A DNA stretch of 36,495 nucleotides from Bacteroidota bacterium (GCA_006218065.1 VBWE01000027.1:1-36495), one strand, 5' to 3'. Shown: positions 23,920-33,073, numbered from the stretch's first letter. Notes: generated from the sequence alone by a model not told the origin. A program made the numbers and translations.

Positions 23920-25267
23920 ACTCTGTTTTCCGGAATTCCTCCGCGGCGATTTCAAATTCTTTGATCAGGTTTTCACGCTGCACAATAAAATCGGCGACAA
24001 GCGCAGTGCGTTTATGAAACAGCGAAGCGAAGAACCAGCGTCGCCGGATATGTTTCAGCACGGTGTAATAATAAAACGCCCAGATGCCCGCCGGGATGAG
24101 GTTCGCCGTGAAAACCAGCGCCAGCCAGTGATGGAAGATATACTTCCACGAGAAAACCGCGATCAGCGTGTACCAGGTAAGATATAAAAACATACCGCCG
24201 GCCATCGCGATGGAACCCTGGAATTCACGCTGCTTCACTTTGGCAGAAACGAATCCTTTGACCAGCCAGTAAGGAATGCCGTTGCAGATGGTTCCGAAAA
24301 GGAAAAACGGGAAACCGAAAATGATAAACGCCAGTTCAGCCCCGTTTTTCACAACTCGCGATCCTCTTCTGCGGCTGGTATCGAGTTGCCGGTCGCTGAG
24401 CCCCGTGCGATCCACATCACGCAGGTACCGGTCGATGTCTTTACTGATACGGGCCACGCGTTCGGGATCCTTTTCCGAGAAATAGCGAACGGTTTCCGCG
24501 ATGCGCCTGGTGAGCTCGAAACTTTTTTCGGTTTCTTCTTTGCTGATCCCGCGCTCGCGCATCAGGCGCTGCTTGTAGAGTTTTTCTATCCGCGCAACGA
24601 GTTCGTCGTTATGCGCATCTTCGATGGAAATGATATGTGTTTCGAGGCGCTTGCGGATTTCATCTGTCAGTTCCTGCGCAGCGGCGAATTCATCCGTTTT
24701 ATGCTGTTCGAAAAATGCGGAAACCGATAGCGCTTTTTCCGCGTTGATGAAAACCTCGTCGCGGAAACGGTGCGGGTTATTATAATTCAGTCCGACGGTA
24801 ACGATATGCACGTCGAGTTTGTAATCGTATTTTTTCGCTGCGCCGAGTGCGATGCGTGCCGCGCCGGTTTTCAGTTCACGCAGTTTCCGTTCGGTGATGC
24901 TGATGCCTTCCGGGAAGATCAGGATCGCGCCGCCTTTGCCGAGATGTTCGAAACACTTTTCGAAAGTCTCCTGGTTTTTATGCATCTGCGCAGGATCGTC
25001 CTGCTTCCGGTAAATGGGAATGATATTCAGTTTCGGCAGCATCCACTGCGCGAATTTCGTTTTAAAAATGGCCGCTTTCGCCAGGAAATGCACGGGCCTG
25101 CCGAGCAGCGCCGCCACCATGATCGGGTCCATGAACGCGCTCGGGTGATTGGCGCAAACCAGCAGCGGTCCTGTGCGCGGCACCTGGTCCAGGTTGCGGA
25201 TATGCACCTTCCGGAAAAATACCCGGATGGTGATGCGCATCAGCACTTTCAGGATGGCGTAAAGCAT
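23918..25267 (-). CDS. Glycerolipid acyltransferase (PlsC domain) with C-terminal TM helices
   Basis: Encodes 449 aa. The acyltransferase domain (about 15-250) has NHPSAFMDP, with H41 and D47 separated by five residues rather than the four of classic PlsC, and FPEG at 118-121. H-x5-D is, as I recall, also seen in yeast Sct1/Gpt2-type glycerol-3-phosphate acyltransferases, so G3P rather than lyso-PA may be the acceptor. A helical insert follows, then three hydrophobic segments (about 305-330, 350-370, 378-400) anchoring it in the inner membrane. It would act in phospholipid synthesis. It is convergent with DUF4349 and divergent from the aminotransferase. Confidence 0.88.
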   Translation of the reverse strand: MLYAILKVLMRITIRVFFRKVHIRNLDQVPRTGPLLVCANHPSAFMDPIMVAALLGRPVHFLAKAAIFKTKFAQWMLPKLNIIPIYRKQDDPAQMHKNQETFEKCFEHLGKGGAILIFPEGISITERKLRELKTGAARIALGAAKKYDYKLDVHIVTVGLNYNNPHRFRDEVFINAEKALSVSAFFEQHKTDEFAAAQELTDEIRKRLETHIISIEDAHNDELVARIEKLYKQRLMRERGISKEETEKSFELTRRIAETVRYFSEKDPERVARISKDIDRYLRDVDRTGLSDRQLDTSRRRGSRVVKNGAELAFIIFGFPFFLFGTICNGIPYWLVKGFVSAKVKQREFQGSIAMAGGMFLYLTWYTLIAVFSWKYIFHHWLALVFTANLIPAGIWAFYYYTVLKHIRRRWFFASLFHKRTALVADFIVQRENLIKEFEIAAEEFRKTE

Positions 25268-25282
25268 GTGCGAATGTAATGA

Positions 25283-25334
25283 ATTGCCGATTTGCGATTG
25301 CCGATTTGCAATCGCAAATCCAAAATCGGCATTC
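25283..25334. repeat. GATTGCCGATT-type inverted repeat, copy D (short form)
   Basis: ATTGCCGATTTGCGATTGCC on the left faces GCAAATCCAAAATCGGCATT on the right, centred on GATTTGCAATCGCAAATC. It lacks the inner hairpin of copies A and B. It lies in the 147-nt spacer between the divergent acyltransferase and aminotransferase genes, so it may overlap their promoters. Confidence 0.7.
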
Positions 25335-25414
25335 GGAAATAGTTCCTGGCATATCCGAAGGACTAACAGGCTTCAATTTATTCATTCGCTGCCGATTTTT
25401 ACGGACATTTGCCC

Positions 25415-26623
25415 ATGCTTACGCACCGGCAGCTTTTCCAGCAACACCTCGCACAAACCAGTCCTGCACCGCTCGCGCTCGAAATCGTGAAGGCGGAAGG
25501 GTCGTTCCTTTTTGATGCGGACGGAAAAAAGTACACCGACCTGATTTCCGGTATTGCCGTGAGCAATGTCGGGCACCGGCATCCGCGCGTACTCGCCGCT
25601 ATTCATAAACAGCTCGACCAGTACATGCACCTGATGGTGTACGGCGAATACGTGCAGGCGCCGCAGGTGAAACTTGCGCATAAGCTGGCGCAACTGCTTC
25701 CCGCGCATATCGACAGCGCCTATTTCGTGAACAGCGGCGCCGAAGCCATCGAAGGCGCCATGAAACTCGCCAAGCGTTACACGGGCCGCCCGGAAATCGT
25801 TTCGTTTAAAAAAGCCTACCACGGCAGTACGCAGGGCGCGCTCAGCCTGATGGGCGATGAATTTTTCAAAGACGCGTTTCGTCCTTTGCTGCCGGGTATC
25901 CGCCAGCTCACGTTTAACGATCCGGCGGAGCTTGCGCAGATTTCAGAAAACACGGCCGCCGTTTTTGTAGAACCCGTGCAGGGCGAAGCCGGTGCCGTTG
26001 CCGCCGATCCCGCTTTTATGCAGGCCCTGCGCAAACGCTGCGATGAAACAGGTACGCTGCTCGTTTTTGACGAAATACAAACCGGTTTCGGACGCACAGG
26101 AAAGTTGTTCGCGCTGGAGCATTACGGTATTATTCCCGACATGGTGGTGCTGGCGAAAGGGATGGGAGGCGGTATGCCGCTGGGCGCATTCGCCGCACCG
26201 AAAAAAATCATGCAGGCGCTTACGGAAAATCCCGTGCTCGGTCACATCACCACGTTCGGCGGACATCCCGTTTGCTGCGCCGCCGCGCTCGCCACGATTG
26301 AAGCGATCATCGACGAAAAACTGATCGATGGAGTAGAAGAGCGCGAACAAATCATCCGCGGCACATTAAAACACGAAGCGATCAGCGAAGTCCGCGGAAA
26401 AGGCCTGATGCTCGCCGTGCTTCTGCCGGATAATGCTTTTGTATTGAATGTAATTCAGCGCTGCGTTGCCCGCGGCGTGATTACCGACTGGTTTTTGTTT
26501 TGCGATCGCGCGCTGCGTATTGCTCCGCCGCTGAATATTGCGGTGGAGGATTTGCGGGAGGCGTGTACGGTTATCGTGGAATCTATTGAAGAGGTTTATA
26601 AGGAAGGTGTGCTGGGGAATTAA
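25415..26623 (+). CDS. Class-III PLP-dependent aminotransferase
   Basis: Encodes 402 aa from the ATG at 25415; an in-frame TTG at 25409 is less likely. Cofactor residues are D219 in VFDEIQTGFGRTGKLFA and the Schiff-base lysine K248 in VLAKGMGGGMPLGAF. NSGAEAIEGAMKLAKRYTG and THFGGHPVCC-like TTFGGHPVCCAAAL are standard for the acetylornithine/ornithine/GABA aminotransferase group. It moves an amino group from an omega-amino acid to 2-oxoglutarate or pyruvate. Neighbours are not arginine genes, so naming it argD is not justified. Catalytic residues are intact. Confidence 0.92.
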   Translation: MLTHRQLFQQHLAQTSPAPLALEIVKAEGSFLFDADGKKYTDLISGIAVSNVGHRHPRVLAAIHKQLDQYMHLMVYGEYVQAPQVKLAHKLAQLLPAHIDSAYFVNSGAEAIEGAMKLAKRYTGRPEIVSFKKAYHGSTQGALSLMGDEFFKDAFRPLLPGIRQLTFNDPAELAQISENTAAVFVEPVQGEAGAVAADPAFMQALRKRCDETGTLLVFDEIQTGFGRTGKLFALEHYGIIPDMVVLAKGMGGGMPLGAFAAPKKIMQALTENPVLGHITTFGGHPVCCAAALATIEAIIDEKLIDGVEEREQIIRGTLKHEAISEVRGKGLMLAVLLPDNAFVLNVIQRCVARGVITDWFLFCDRALRIAPPLNIAVEDLREACTVIVESIEEVYKEGVLGN

Positions 26624-26669
26624 AGCTTTCTCCGTGTATCCATTTTATTTTCTAACCTGGATAAATTGA

Positions 26670-26677
26670 TACATTTG
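26670..26677 (+). promoter_or_regulatory. Putative -7 element of phnA promoter
   Basis: TACATTTG is an exact TAnnTTTG match 16 nt upstream of the ATG at 26694, implying a very short leader. No -33 TTG was seen at ideal distance; the upstream stretch is AT-rich. Confidence 0.5.
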
Positions 26678-26693
26678 CTGCAAAATTGAAAAG

Positions 26694-27275
26694 ATGTCAG
26701 TTGAGAAAGAATTAATGGAACGAAGCCAGGGACAATGTGAGCTCTGCAAATCATCAAATGGTTTAACGGTTTACCCGGTTCCGCCGCATTCGCAGGAAAA
26801 TGCGGATGACAGTATTTTAGTCTGCGAAAAATGCCTCGCGCAGCTCAATAAAAAAGAAGAACCCGATCCCGGCCACTGGTCATCCTGTCTTTCCGAAAGC
26901 ATGTGGAGCGAAGTGCCCGCGGTGCAGGTCGTGTCCTGGCGCATGCTGGGCCGGTTCAGGAACGAAACCTGGGCTTCCGATAACCTGGATATTTTATACT
27001 TAAGTGATGAACTGCTGGACTGGGCCAAAAAAACCGGCGATCATGAAAGCAGCGGCGAGATTGAATTGCACCGGGATTGCAATGGCGCGCAATTGTTCGA
27101 TGGTGATACGATTACGTTGATGAAATCCCTCGATGTGAAAGGTTCCACGCTCAACGCGAAAATGGGAACGGTGGTAAAGAATATTCGCCTGGTTGCGGAC
27201 AATACCGAACAGGTCGAAGGTAAAATCGACGGGATGGCGGTGATTATTCTGACGAAATTCGTACGCAAGAAGTAA
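26694..27275 (+). CDS. phnA: PhnA/YjdM domain zinc-ribbon protein
   Basis: Encodes 193 aa. An N-terminal zinc ribbon has two CxxC pairs (C15/C18 and C44/C47). The C-terminal PhnA domain (about 125-193) shows DCNGAQLFDGDTITLMKSL, VKGSTLNAKMGTVVKNIRLV and VEGKIDGMAVIILTKFVRKK, close to E. coli YjdM/PhnA. The middle (about 60-115, Trp-rich) is an insert present in longer Bacteroidota versions. Despite the name it is not established as a phosphonate-breaking enzyme and its role is unclear. It is a single gene with its own probable promoter, ending at a large hairpin. Confidence 0.9.
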   Translation: MSVEKELMERSQGQCELCKSSNGLTVYPVPPHSQENADDSILVCEKCLAQLNKKEEPDPGHWSSCLSESMWSEVPAVQVVSWRMLGRFRNETWASDNLDILYLSDELLDWAKKTGDHESSGEIELHRDCNGAQLFDGDTITLMKSLDVKGSTLNAKMGTVVKNIRLVADNTEQVEGKIDGMAVIILTKFVRKK

Positions 27276-27285
27276 CGTGGTCAGA

Positions 27286-27416
27286 CCACACCTCTTTCCT
27301 CTCCGAAGGAGAGGATGCCGGTTCAAGCGAAGCGGACGTTTCTTTTTGTTTTACAAAAAGAAACGTCCGCTTAAGGTGTAATGCCATCCTCTCCTTCGGA
27401 GAGGAAAGAGGTGTGG
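27286..27416. terminator. 131-bp double hairpin between convergent genes
   Basis: Outer arms 27286-27317 and 27385-27416 are perfect over 32 nt (CCACACCTCTTTCCTCTCCG and onward). A second, separate perfect hairpin of 20-nt arms (27330-27349 and 27353-27372) with a TTT loop is nested inside. The left end is 10 nt after the phnA stop and the right end 2 nt from the macroglobulin stop, so it is ideally placed as a bidirectional terminator. The structure also looks like a dispersed palindromic element into which another has been placed. Confidence 0.85.
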
Positions 27417-27418
27417 CG

Positions 27419-30400
27419 TTACTGCGACTCCCCTCCGCCGCGTGTCACCGTTACCCATTGCCCGGGTTTCAGCGCGCTGATGGAATTATCATACATCGCT
27501 TCACAGTAAACGGAAGGCTGGTAGAATTTACCCACGTACGCTGCGTTCAACTGGATGCGGAATGTTTTCGTTTCTTTCGCATACAGGTAGAAGTATGTAT
27601 ACACGCGGTCGTCGCGGATATCCTGGTAGGCAGGGCGCGCCGATTTGATGTCGGGATTCGCTACGTCATCCATGCGCGTGTTGTGTATTTCCCAGCCGCT
27701 CGGGAAAATCTGGTTTAGCGCGAGTTCATCGTAACGGCCGCGCAGTCCCGGGTTCGTTACGGTTACTTCCGCGATGAAATCAGTACCCTGTTCCATATTC
27801 GTTACATCGATTTCCGTTCCGGTCATCGAGGTGTAACGGATATCCATGCCGAGGTCGTTTTCCGCTTCGCTCTGGTCGCCGGTTTCGGGCGTACCGGTGA
27901 GGATGATCCGCGCATACAGCACGCCGCTTCCTTTGTTCTGGATCGTGGCGCTTCCGCCGGCGGCATTCGCGATATTCATATCCACCTGCGAGATCGGAAC
28001 GGCGCCGGTGTAATTCGTGGCTTTGCTGTTCACGGTGCATACGTAGTTCATCTGCTTATCGCCTTTGTTGGCGCCCATGAACTTGCCGATAGCGAGCAGG
28101 CAGTACGCCGTTTCCTGCGTACTCATCCAGTAACTGTTCCGGCTCAGCGCTTTTGCTACTTTCTGCATCAGCGAAGCGGCGCGCGTGCGGTCGCCCAGCA
28201 CGACAGAAGTTTCCAGGATCATCGCGATGTCGCGGTCGCTCGAACCGTAGGTGTACGAAAGCTCGCGGTATTCTTTGATGTCCGTCGGCAAACCCGTGAT
28301 GAGTTGCTTCGCTGTTTCGGCCTGTCCTGCCAGCTGGTATGCTGCCGCAAGCCGCCATTTCGCCGCCGTGCTCAGCGATTTCACTTCACGCAGCCTGTTC
28401 ATCGCGCCGAGTTCAGCGGCGTTGGCAAGCGCGAGCGTGTACAGGCGATAGGCCTGCATCAGGTCGTCGTTGTAATAATAATAACGGTCATATCGCGGTG
28501 TCCAGGCCTGTGCGCGCTGTTTCTGGAAACGTTTCCAGTTTTCGAGCATGCCCGAGGGAAGTGTGTAACCTTTCTTCTCCGCTTCGAGCAGGAAGTGACC
28601 GGCATAGTTGCTTCCCCATTCGCTGGGTGAATCGTCGCCGGGCCAGTAACCGAGCCCGCCGGAAGATGTCTGGAAACTGCGCAGCCTGTTCACACCGGCT
28701 TTGATATTTTCCGTAATGCGTTTCGACATTTTATCGTCGAGGTTCAGCAGGTCGGTCAGGTAAAGCTGCGGGAAAACGCTCGACGTAGTTTGCTCCACGC
28801 AGCCGTGCGGATATTGCACAAGGTAGTTCAGGCGGTCGCCGAGATTGAGCGGCGGGATGCTCGAAATTTCCACGGTGCCTTTATTCGTTCCGGCAATGCC
28901 CACGGGGATATACGCGGAGCTCCACGATTTACCCGGATCGATCACGGCTTCGATGATTTTGGTAACGGGCGGATTCGGGTTGCGCACATCCAGCTCGATC
29001 GAGTATTTTGCCGTTTCGCCGGCGCCGGTTGCGACAATTTCCACTTTGCCTACGCCGATCGCGCTTTTCACTTTCAGTTTGAAACTGACTACCTCATCGC
29101 CGACCTGTTTGAAACTGATCGCTTTTGTTTTTTCATCCACCACGTCGAAAAGCCCGTTCGTTTTGATGCTCACCGAAACGTTCTTCACTTTTTTCTCCAT
29201 CGCAAAAACAGAAACGGGCAGGTCCACTTCTTCACCGGGACCGACCACGCGCGGCAGCGTACCGAGAATCATGAGCGGCTTGCGCACGAATACCGATTTA
29301 TCCGTATGGCCGTAAGCGGCGTTCATGCCCGAGATCACCATCACACGCACAGCGCCGACGTATTGCGGCATCATGAATTTCTTTGTGTGCTTTTCTCCTT
29401 TTTTCAAATGGAAAGGTCCCATGAATTTCACCATCGGTTTGAAACGGTTGGCTTTATTTCCGCCTTTGCCGTCGCCTTCACCGTCGCCGCCGATGGCGAG
29501 TACGCGTTCGAGTTCGGCACCGTAAGCGCCCATCACGAGATCGTACATATCCCAGGTGCGAACGCCGAGCGCTTCACGCGCATAGAAACTGTTCCAGGGA
29601 TCGGGTGTTTTGAAACGCGTGAGATCGAGCAAACCTTCGTCGACTACCGCGAGTGTGTACGTCATTTCTTTTCCGCTTTCTTCCGAAACGGTTACCGATG
29701 CTTCTTCTTCAGGTTTCCACACATCGGCGCAGGCGATGAGCGGGCGCAGGTGCGTATTGGGATCATCGACGGAAATCGGGATCACGCCGTAGAGACGGAT
29801 CGGCGCATCGTTGATTGTTTGCGCGTGAGGCTGCACGAGCGTTACATGCACGTACACATTCGGCGCCATATCGGAAGTAACCGGGATGGAGTAGGTGATA
29901 TTTCCTTTTTTCAGCGACTCGACCCAGAATGCCTGGAGAATTTTCGAACCGGTTTCCACGCTGATCAGTGCGCGGCCTTGTCCCGGCGAAGGAATGGTGA
30001 GGTTGATTTTATCGCCCACCACGTAGCTCTGCTTGTCGGCATTGAACTGGAGCAGGGTAGCGGCTTCGCTGTTTTTCATCGCGCTGCCCATCCATTCCGG
30101 CCAGTCGAAATACACCACGCTGCCGGTGGAGTGACCGCTTTCCACATCGGTAACACGAATGAGGTAACGTCCCCAGTCATCATTGCCCACGTTGAGCTTG
30201 AACGAAGCGCGTCCGCCGGCTGCCGATGTAATTTCCTGTTCTTTATAAGGCTGGTGATACGTGCTGTTTACATATTGCGCGAGGTAATCTTCGCTGCTGC
30301 TCCACCACCAGCGCCACTGCAGTTTGTACACCTTGACGAGCAGTTTGCGCCCGGGTACCGGTTTGCCGTTCTGGTCAACCGAGGCGAGCATCATGTCCTG

Positions 30401-33040
30401 CGCTTTTCCTGTTTCCAGTGTTCCCCAGTAGCGGCTCGATTGCGGCGTAAGCAGTCCCACGTAATGTGAATACGGCGAGAACGGGATCGTAAAGCGGTCG
30501 GTACTGAACGCGCCGCCCTGTTCGAATACGCGTGTCTGGAAACTGGCTTTGAGCATGCCCGGCGCGTCTTTCGCATCGATATTGGGCGTGAACGTGGCGA
30601 TACCTTCTTCATTCAGGCTGCCGTCGAAAGCGCTCTGGCTTTCCGAAGAAAACCGGGTGGCCGGATCATCGAAATCGTATTTCTCGAAACTCTTGAACTG
30701 CGTGGGAACCTGCCACAACGTAACATCCACTTTCGCGCCGAGGTTACGGGCGATGGCGCCGTGCAGCCACTTCACTTCGAGTTTGGCCTGTTTGTTATTG
30801 TCCGTGGTGAACATGTTGATACTGCCGAAGTCGAGATTCATTTTCAGGCGGTTCGGCATGATCGTTTCCACTTTGATGTCTTTCGTGAAAATCGCTCCGC
30901 CCACTTTGATGCGCGCGGTCCATGTGCCGGTGGGCGCATTCATATCCGTCGGCGTGGTGAAATCATAAAAACCGTTTACGGAAGACGAGCGCACGGTTTT
31001 CTTCACCGTTTGCCCGCGCGGGTTCACCAGTTCAAAACTCACCGGGTGTGTAGCCGGGAGCAGTTTCTGTTTGTCTTCGAGAATGAAGCTCAGGAAAAGC
31101 GTATCACCCGGGCGCCATACGCCGCGTTCGCCGTAGATAAATCCTTTCAGCCCTTTCTGAACCTGTTCGCCGCTCACATCGAATGCGCTGAGCGAAAGGG
31201 AAGAACCGTCGTCGAGTTTCAGGTAACCGCGCTGCGTGCCGTTTTTCGCGATGAGCAGGAACGGACGTTTCTTCAGGTTTACCGAAGCGAGACCGTTACG
31301 GTCCGTGGTTACGGTGGAAAGCAGTTGCTGCGTGAAATCGTACACTTCGAGCGTGGTATTCGCTATCGGTTGCGTGCTGCGGATATCGGCTACGGCGAAA
31401 GTCATACTGCCGTCGTTTCCGCGCTTGGCGATCAGGCCGAGATCAGAAGCAAGGACGTTGCGGCTGACCGACTTGTTGCGGTAATATGCGCTGTTGCAGG
31501 GATTCTCGCGTTCGCTGTAATCGTAATCTTCATCGTATTCGGAATCATAATACGAGTAGCTGTCGTAATAGTAGTCGCTGTAATAACCTACGCTTCCGTC
31601 TTCTTCCTCTTCTTCTTCGGTAGCTACTTCCGCCATATTCCGGTCGTCGGGCGATTCACTGTCGCAATGATAGGCCGAGTACGATTTTTTGAAACCGAGA
31701 ATCACTTTATAAATCGCGCCGGGTTCCGCTTTCACCAGCGTGCTCATATCAATGGAGTAGGTATTCCAGCGACCGTAATCTGCGGCGCTCTTGACGGTGA
31801 GATCGATTTTTTTCTTGACGACTACTTTACCCACACGGCGTAGTTCGCGTTCGCCTTCCAGGTTATTCACCTGCAGGAACTGGGGAATATTGCTTTCGTA
31901 AATCTTCAGCACTTTCACGTCCACGGCTTTCAGGCTCACCGCCTGGAAGGGAAGTAAAAGCCCCTTGTCCGAATTCGGCAGCACGACGCCGTTGCCGAGC
32001 AGTTTGATTTCCGGTTTCAGTTCTTCGAATTCCACCTGTTCCGAAAAAGCGTGGGGCAGGGGATAACCGAGTATGTTTTTCACGCCCTGGTTTACGGTAA
32101 ACTGGTGCGTGCCGCTGAGCCGCGAAACCGGGTACACTTTTACGTCGTTGTCTTCCACGCTGAAGCGGAGCCCGCTGGTGCCGGCAATCGTAATCATACC
32201 GTCGAGGTTTTGCTTCTCCGCGATCGGGTCCGAAAACTGGATCGTCACCATCTGTTCGGGCGCCTGGTCCACTTTTATTCCCATCACTTTGAAATCGCCG
32301 AGCGCGGGAATAACGATGTCCTGTGATTTTTTGATATCCACATCGAGCGGCTTTCCGTCCCAGGACAGTATGATTTTACCGGCTTTGTCGGCCCGCACGA
32401 TACTGTCGACCGAAAAACGGTGCGTGATATTGTCGCCTTCGTGTTCCCAGCGGATAAAAAGGTTTTTCCCGTTCTGTGAAACGGTCAGCATTTTTTCAAT
32501 GATTTCCTTGTCCGCTGCATCGGCCGTGGTCAGTGTGCCCACCATGCGCTGGCGGCGCAGTGTTTTTTTGTCGGTGGTTTTCATGCCGTCCACAACTACG
32601 TCGAAACTCTGCTTCATGGTGCGGAAGCCGAATTCCATCGTGCCGAGTTCTTTCGGAACTTCGGGAACGAGTTTCGAAAGAAAGAATTCCGCTTCGTAGG
32701 CCTTGTCGGAAGGCAGGCGTTTGTCCGGCCTGAATTCCAGCGTGCGGCTGTCGATCCAGTACGTTTTTCCTTCGATGGAAGGATCGAATGAAAAATAAGT
32801 TTCTTCTACCGGCTTGTCGTAGGTGATCGTACCGGTGTAATCGTTGGCGAGCCGCACACGAACGGTGGACTCGTTGGAGATAATGCCCGAAGTATACGCG
32901 GAGATGTAGGCGCTGAAAGCCGGATCCACTTTACTGTCGGAAACACTGTCGCTGGAAATCCCTTTTTTGGAGAAGAACGTCAGGGAAAACGTAGCCAGTG
33001 CAACGAATGCTGCTATGGCCAGGAGAAGTCGGTTTGACAT
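27419..33040 (-). CDS. Alpha-2-macroglobulin family protein with thioester
   Basis: Encodes 1873 aa. An N-terminal hydrophobic signal/anchor (about 4-23) lacks a lipobox cysteine, unlike E. coli YfhM. MG-type beta domains follow, with YGERGVWRPGDTLFLSF near 637 and AVVDEGLLDLTRFKTPDPW near 1133. The thioester motif GCVEQ is intact (C1414, Q1417), then an alpha-helical thioester domain and a C-terminal receptor-like domain. Such proteins trap proteases that cleave a bait region and guard the periplasm. Residues about 470-513 form a Glu run plus Tyr/Asp/Ser-rich stretch between C459 and C515. No pbpC-like penicillin-binding gene is adjacent, although that is the common pairing. It is transcribed from a putative -7 element at 33066-33073. 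Confidence 0.92.
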   Translation of the reverse strand: MSNRLLLAIAAFVALATFSLTFFSKKGISSDSVSDSKVDPAFSAYISAYTSGIISNESTVRVRLANDYTGTITYDKPVEETYFSFDPSIEGKTYWIDSRTLEFRPDKRLPSDKAYEAEFFLSKLVPEVPKELGTMEFGFRTMKQSFDVVVDGMKTTDKKTLRRQRMVGTLTTADAADKEIIEKMLTVSQNGKNLFIRWEHEGDNITHRFSVDSIVRADKAGKIILSWDGKPLDVDIKKSQDIVIPALGDFKVMGIKVDQAPEQMVTIQFSDPIAEKQNLDGMITIAGTSGLRFSVEDNDVKVYPVSRLSGTHQFTVNQGVKNILGYPLPHAFSEQVEFEELKPEIKLLGNGVVLPNSDKGLLLPFQAVSLKAVDVKVLKIYESNIPQFLQVNNLEGERELRRVGKVVVKKKIDLTVKSAADYGRWNTYSIDMSTLVKAEPGAIYKVILGFKKSYSAYHCDSESPDDRNMAEVATEEEEEEDGSVGYYSDYYYDSYSYYDSEYDEDYDYSERENPCNSAYYRNKSVSRNVLASDLGLIAKRGNDGSMTFAVADIRSTQPIANTTLEVYDFTQQLLSTVTTDRNGLASVNLKKRPFLLIAKNGTQRGYLKLDDGSSLSLSAFDVSGEQVQKGLKGFIYGERGVWRPGDTLFLSFILEDKQKLLPATHPVSFELVNPRGQTVKKTVRSSSVNGFYDFTTPTDMNAPTGTWTARIKVGGAIFTKDIKVETIMPNRLKMNLDFGSINMFTTDNNKQAKLEVKWLHGAIARNLGAKVDVTLWQVPTQFKSFEKYDFDDPATRFSSESQSAFDGSLNEEGIATFTPNIDAKDAPGMLKASFQTRVFEQGGAFSTDRFTIPFSPYSHYVGLLTPQSSRYWGTLETGKAQDMMLASVDQNGKPVPGRKLLVKVYKLQWRWWWSSSEDYLAQYVNSTYHQPYKEQEITSAAGGRASFKLNVGNDDWGRYLIRVTDVESGHSTGSVVYFDWPEWMGSAMKNSEAATLLQFNADKQSYVVGDKINLTIPSPGQGRALISVETGSKILQAFWVESLKKGNITYSIPVTSDMAPNVYVHVTLVQPHAQTINDAPIRLYGVIPISVDDPNTHLRPLIACADVWKPEEEASVTVSEESGKEMTYTLAVVDEGLLDLTRFKTPDPWNSFYAREALGVRTWDMYDLVMGAYGAELERVLAIGGDGEGDGKGGNKANRFKPMVKFMGPFHLKKGEKHTKKFMMPQYVGAVRVMVISGMNAAYGHTDKSVFVRKPLMILGTLPRVVGPGEEVDLPVSVFAMEKKVKNVSVSIKTNGLFDVVDEKTKAISFKQVGDEVVSFKLKVKSAIGVGKVEIVATGAGETAKYSIELDVRNPNPPVTKIIEAVIDPGKSWSSAYIPVGIAGTNKGTVEISSIPPLNLGDRLNYLVQYPHGCVEQTTSSVFPQLYLTDLLNLDDKMSKRITENIKAGVNRLRSFQTSSGGLGYWPGDDSPSEWGSNYAGHFLLEAEKKGYTLPSGMLENWKRFQKQRAQAWTPRYDRYYYYNDDLMQAYRLYTLALANAAELGAMNRLREVKSLSTAAKWRLAAAYQLAGQAETAKQLITGLPTDIKEYRELSYTYGSSDRDIAMILETSVVLGDRTRAASLMQKVAKALSRNSYWMSTQETAYCLLAIGKFMGANKGDKQMNYVCTVNSKATNYTGAVPISQVDMNIANAAGGSATIQNKGSGVLYARIILTGTPETGDQSEAENDLGMDIRYTSMTGTEIDVTNMEQGTDFIAEVTVTNPGLRGRYDELALNQIFPSGWEIHNTRMDDVANPDIKSARPAYQDIRDDRVYTYFYLYAKETKTFRIQLNAAYVGKFYQPSVYCEAMYDNSISALKPGQWVTVTRGGGESQ

Positions 33041-33065
33041 TTAGGAGTGCGTAGTTTGTGTAAAA

Positions 33066-33073
33066 CAAAGGTA
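33066..33073 (-). promoter_or_regulatory. Putative -7 element of macroglobulin promoter
   Basis: On the minus strand this reads TACCTTTG, an exact TAnnTTTG match, 26 nt upstream of the ATG at 33040. The rest of the 241-nt divergent spacer (33041-33281) shows only a weak candidate, TATCTTTTTG at 33201-33210, for the plus-strand gene. Confidence 0.5.

Noticed and set aside
25415-26623. Naming the aminotransferase argD
   Set aside because: Motifs fit the whole class-III group and no arginine biosynthesis genes are nearby.
26694-27275. Phosphonate degradation locus suggested by phnA
   Set aside because: No other phosphonate genes are present, and PhnA/YjdM itself is not known to cleave phosphonates in this context.
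28790-30469. Long plus-strand open frame (about 559 codons) opposite the macroglobulin gene
   Set aside because: It is a mirror of the real coding strand, rich in His/Arg/Phe, with no signal, domain or promoter.
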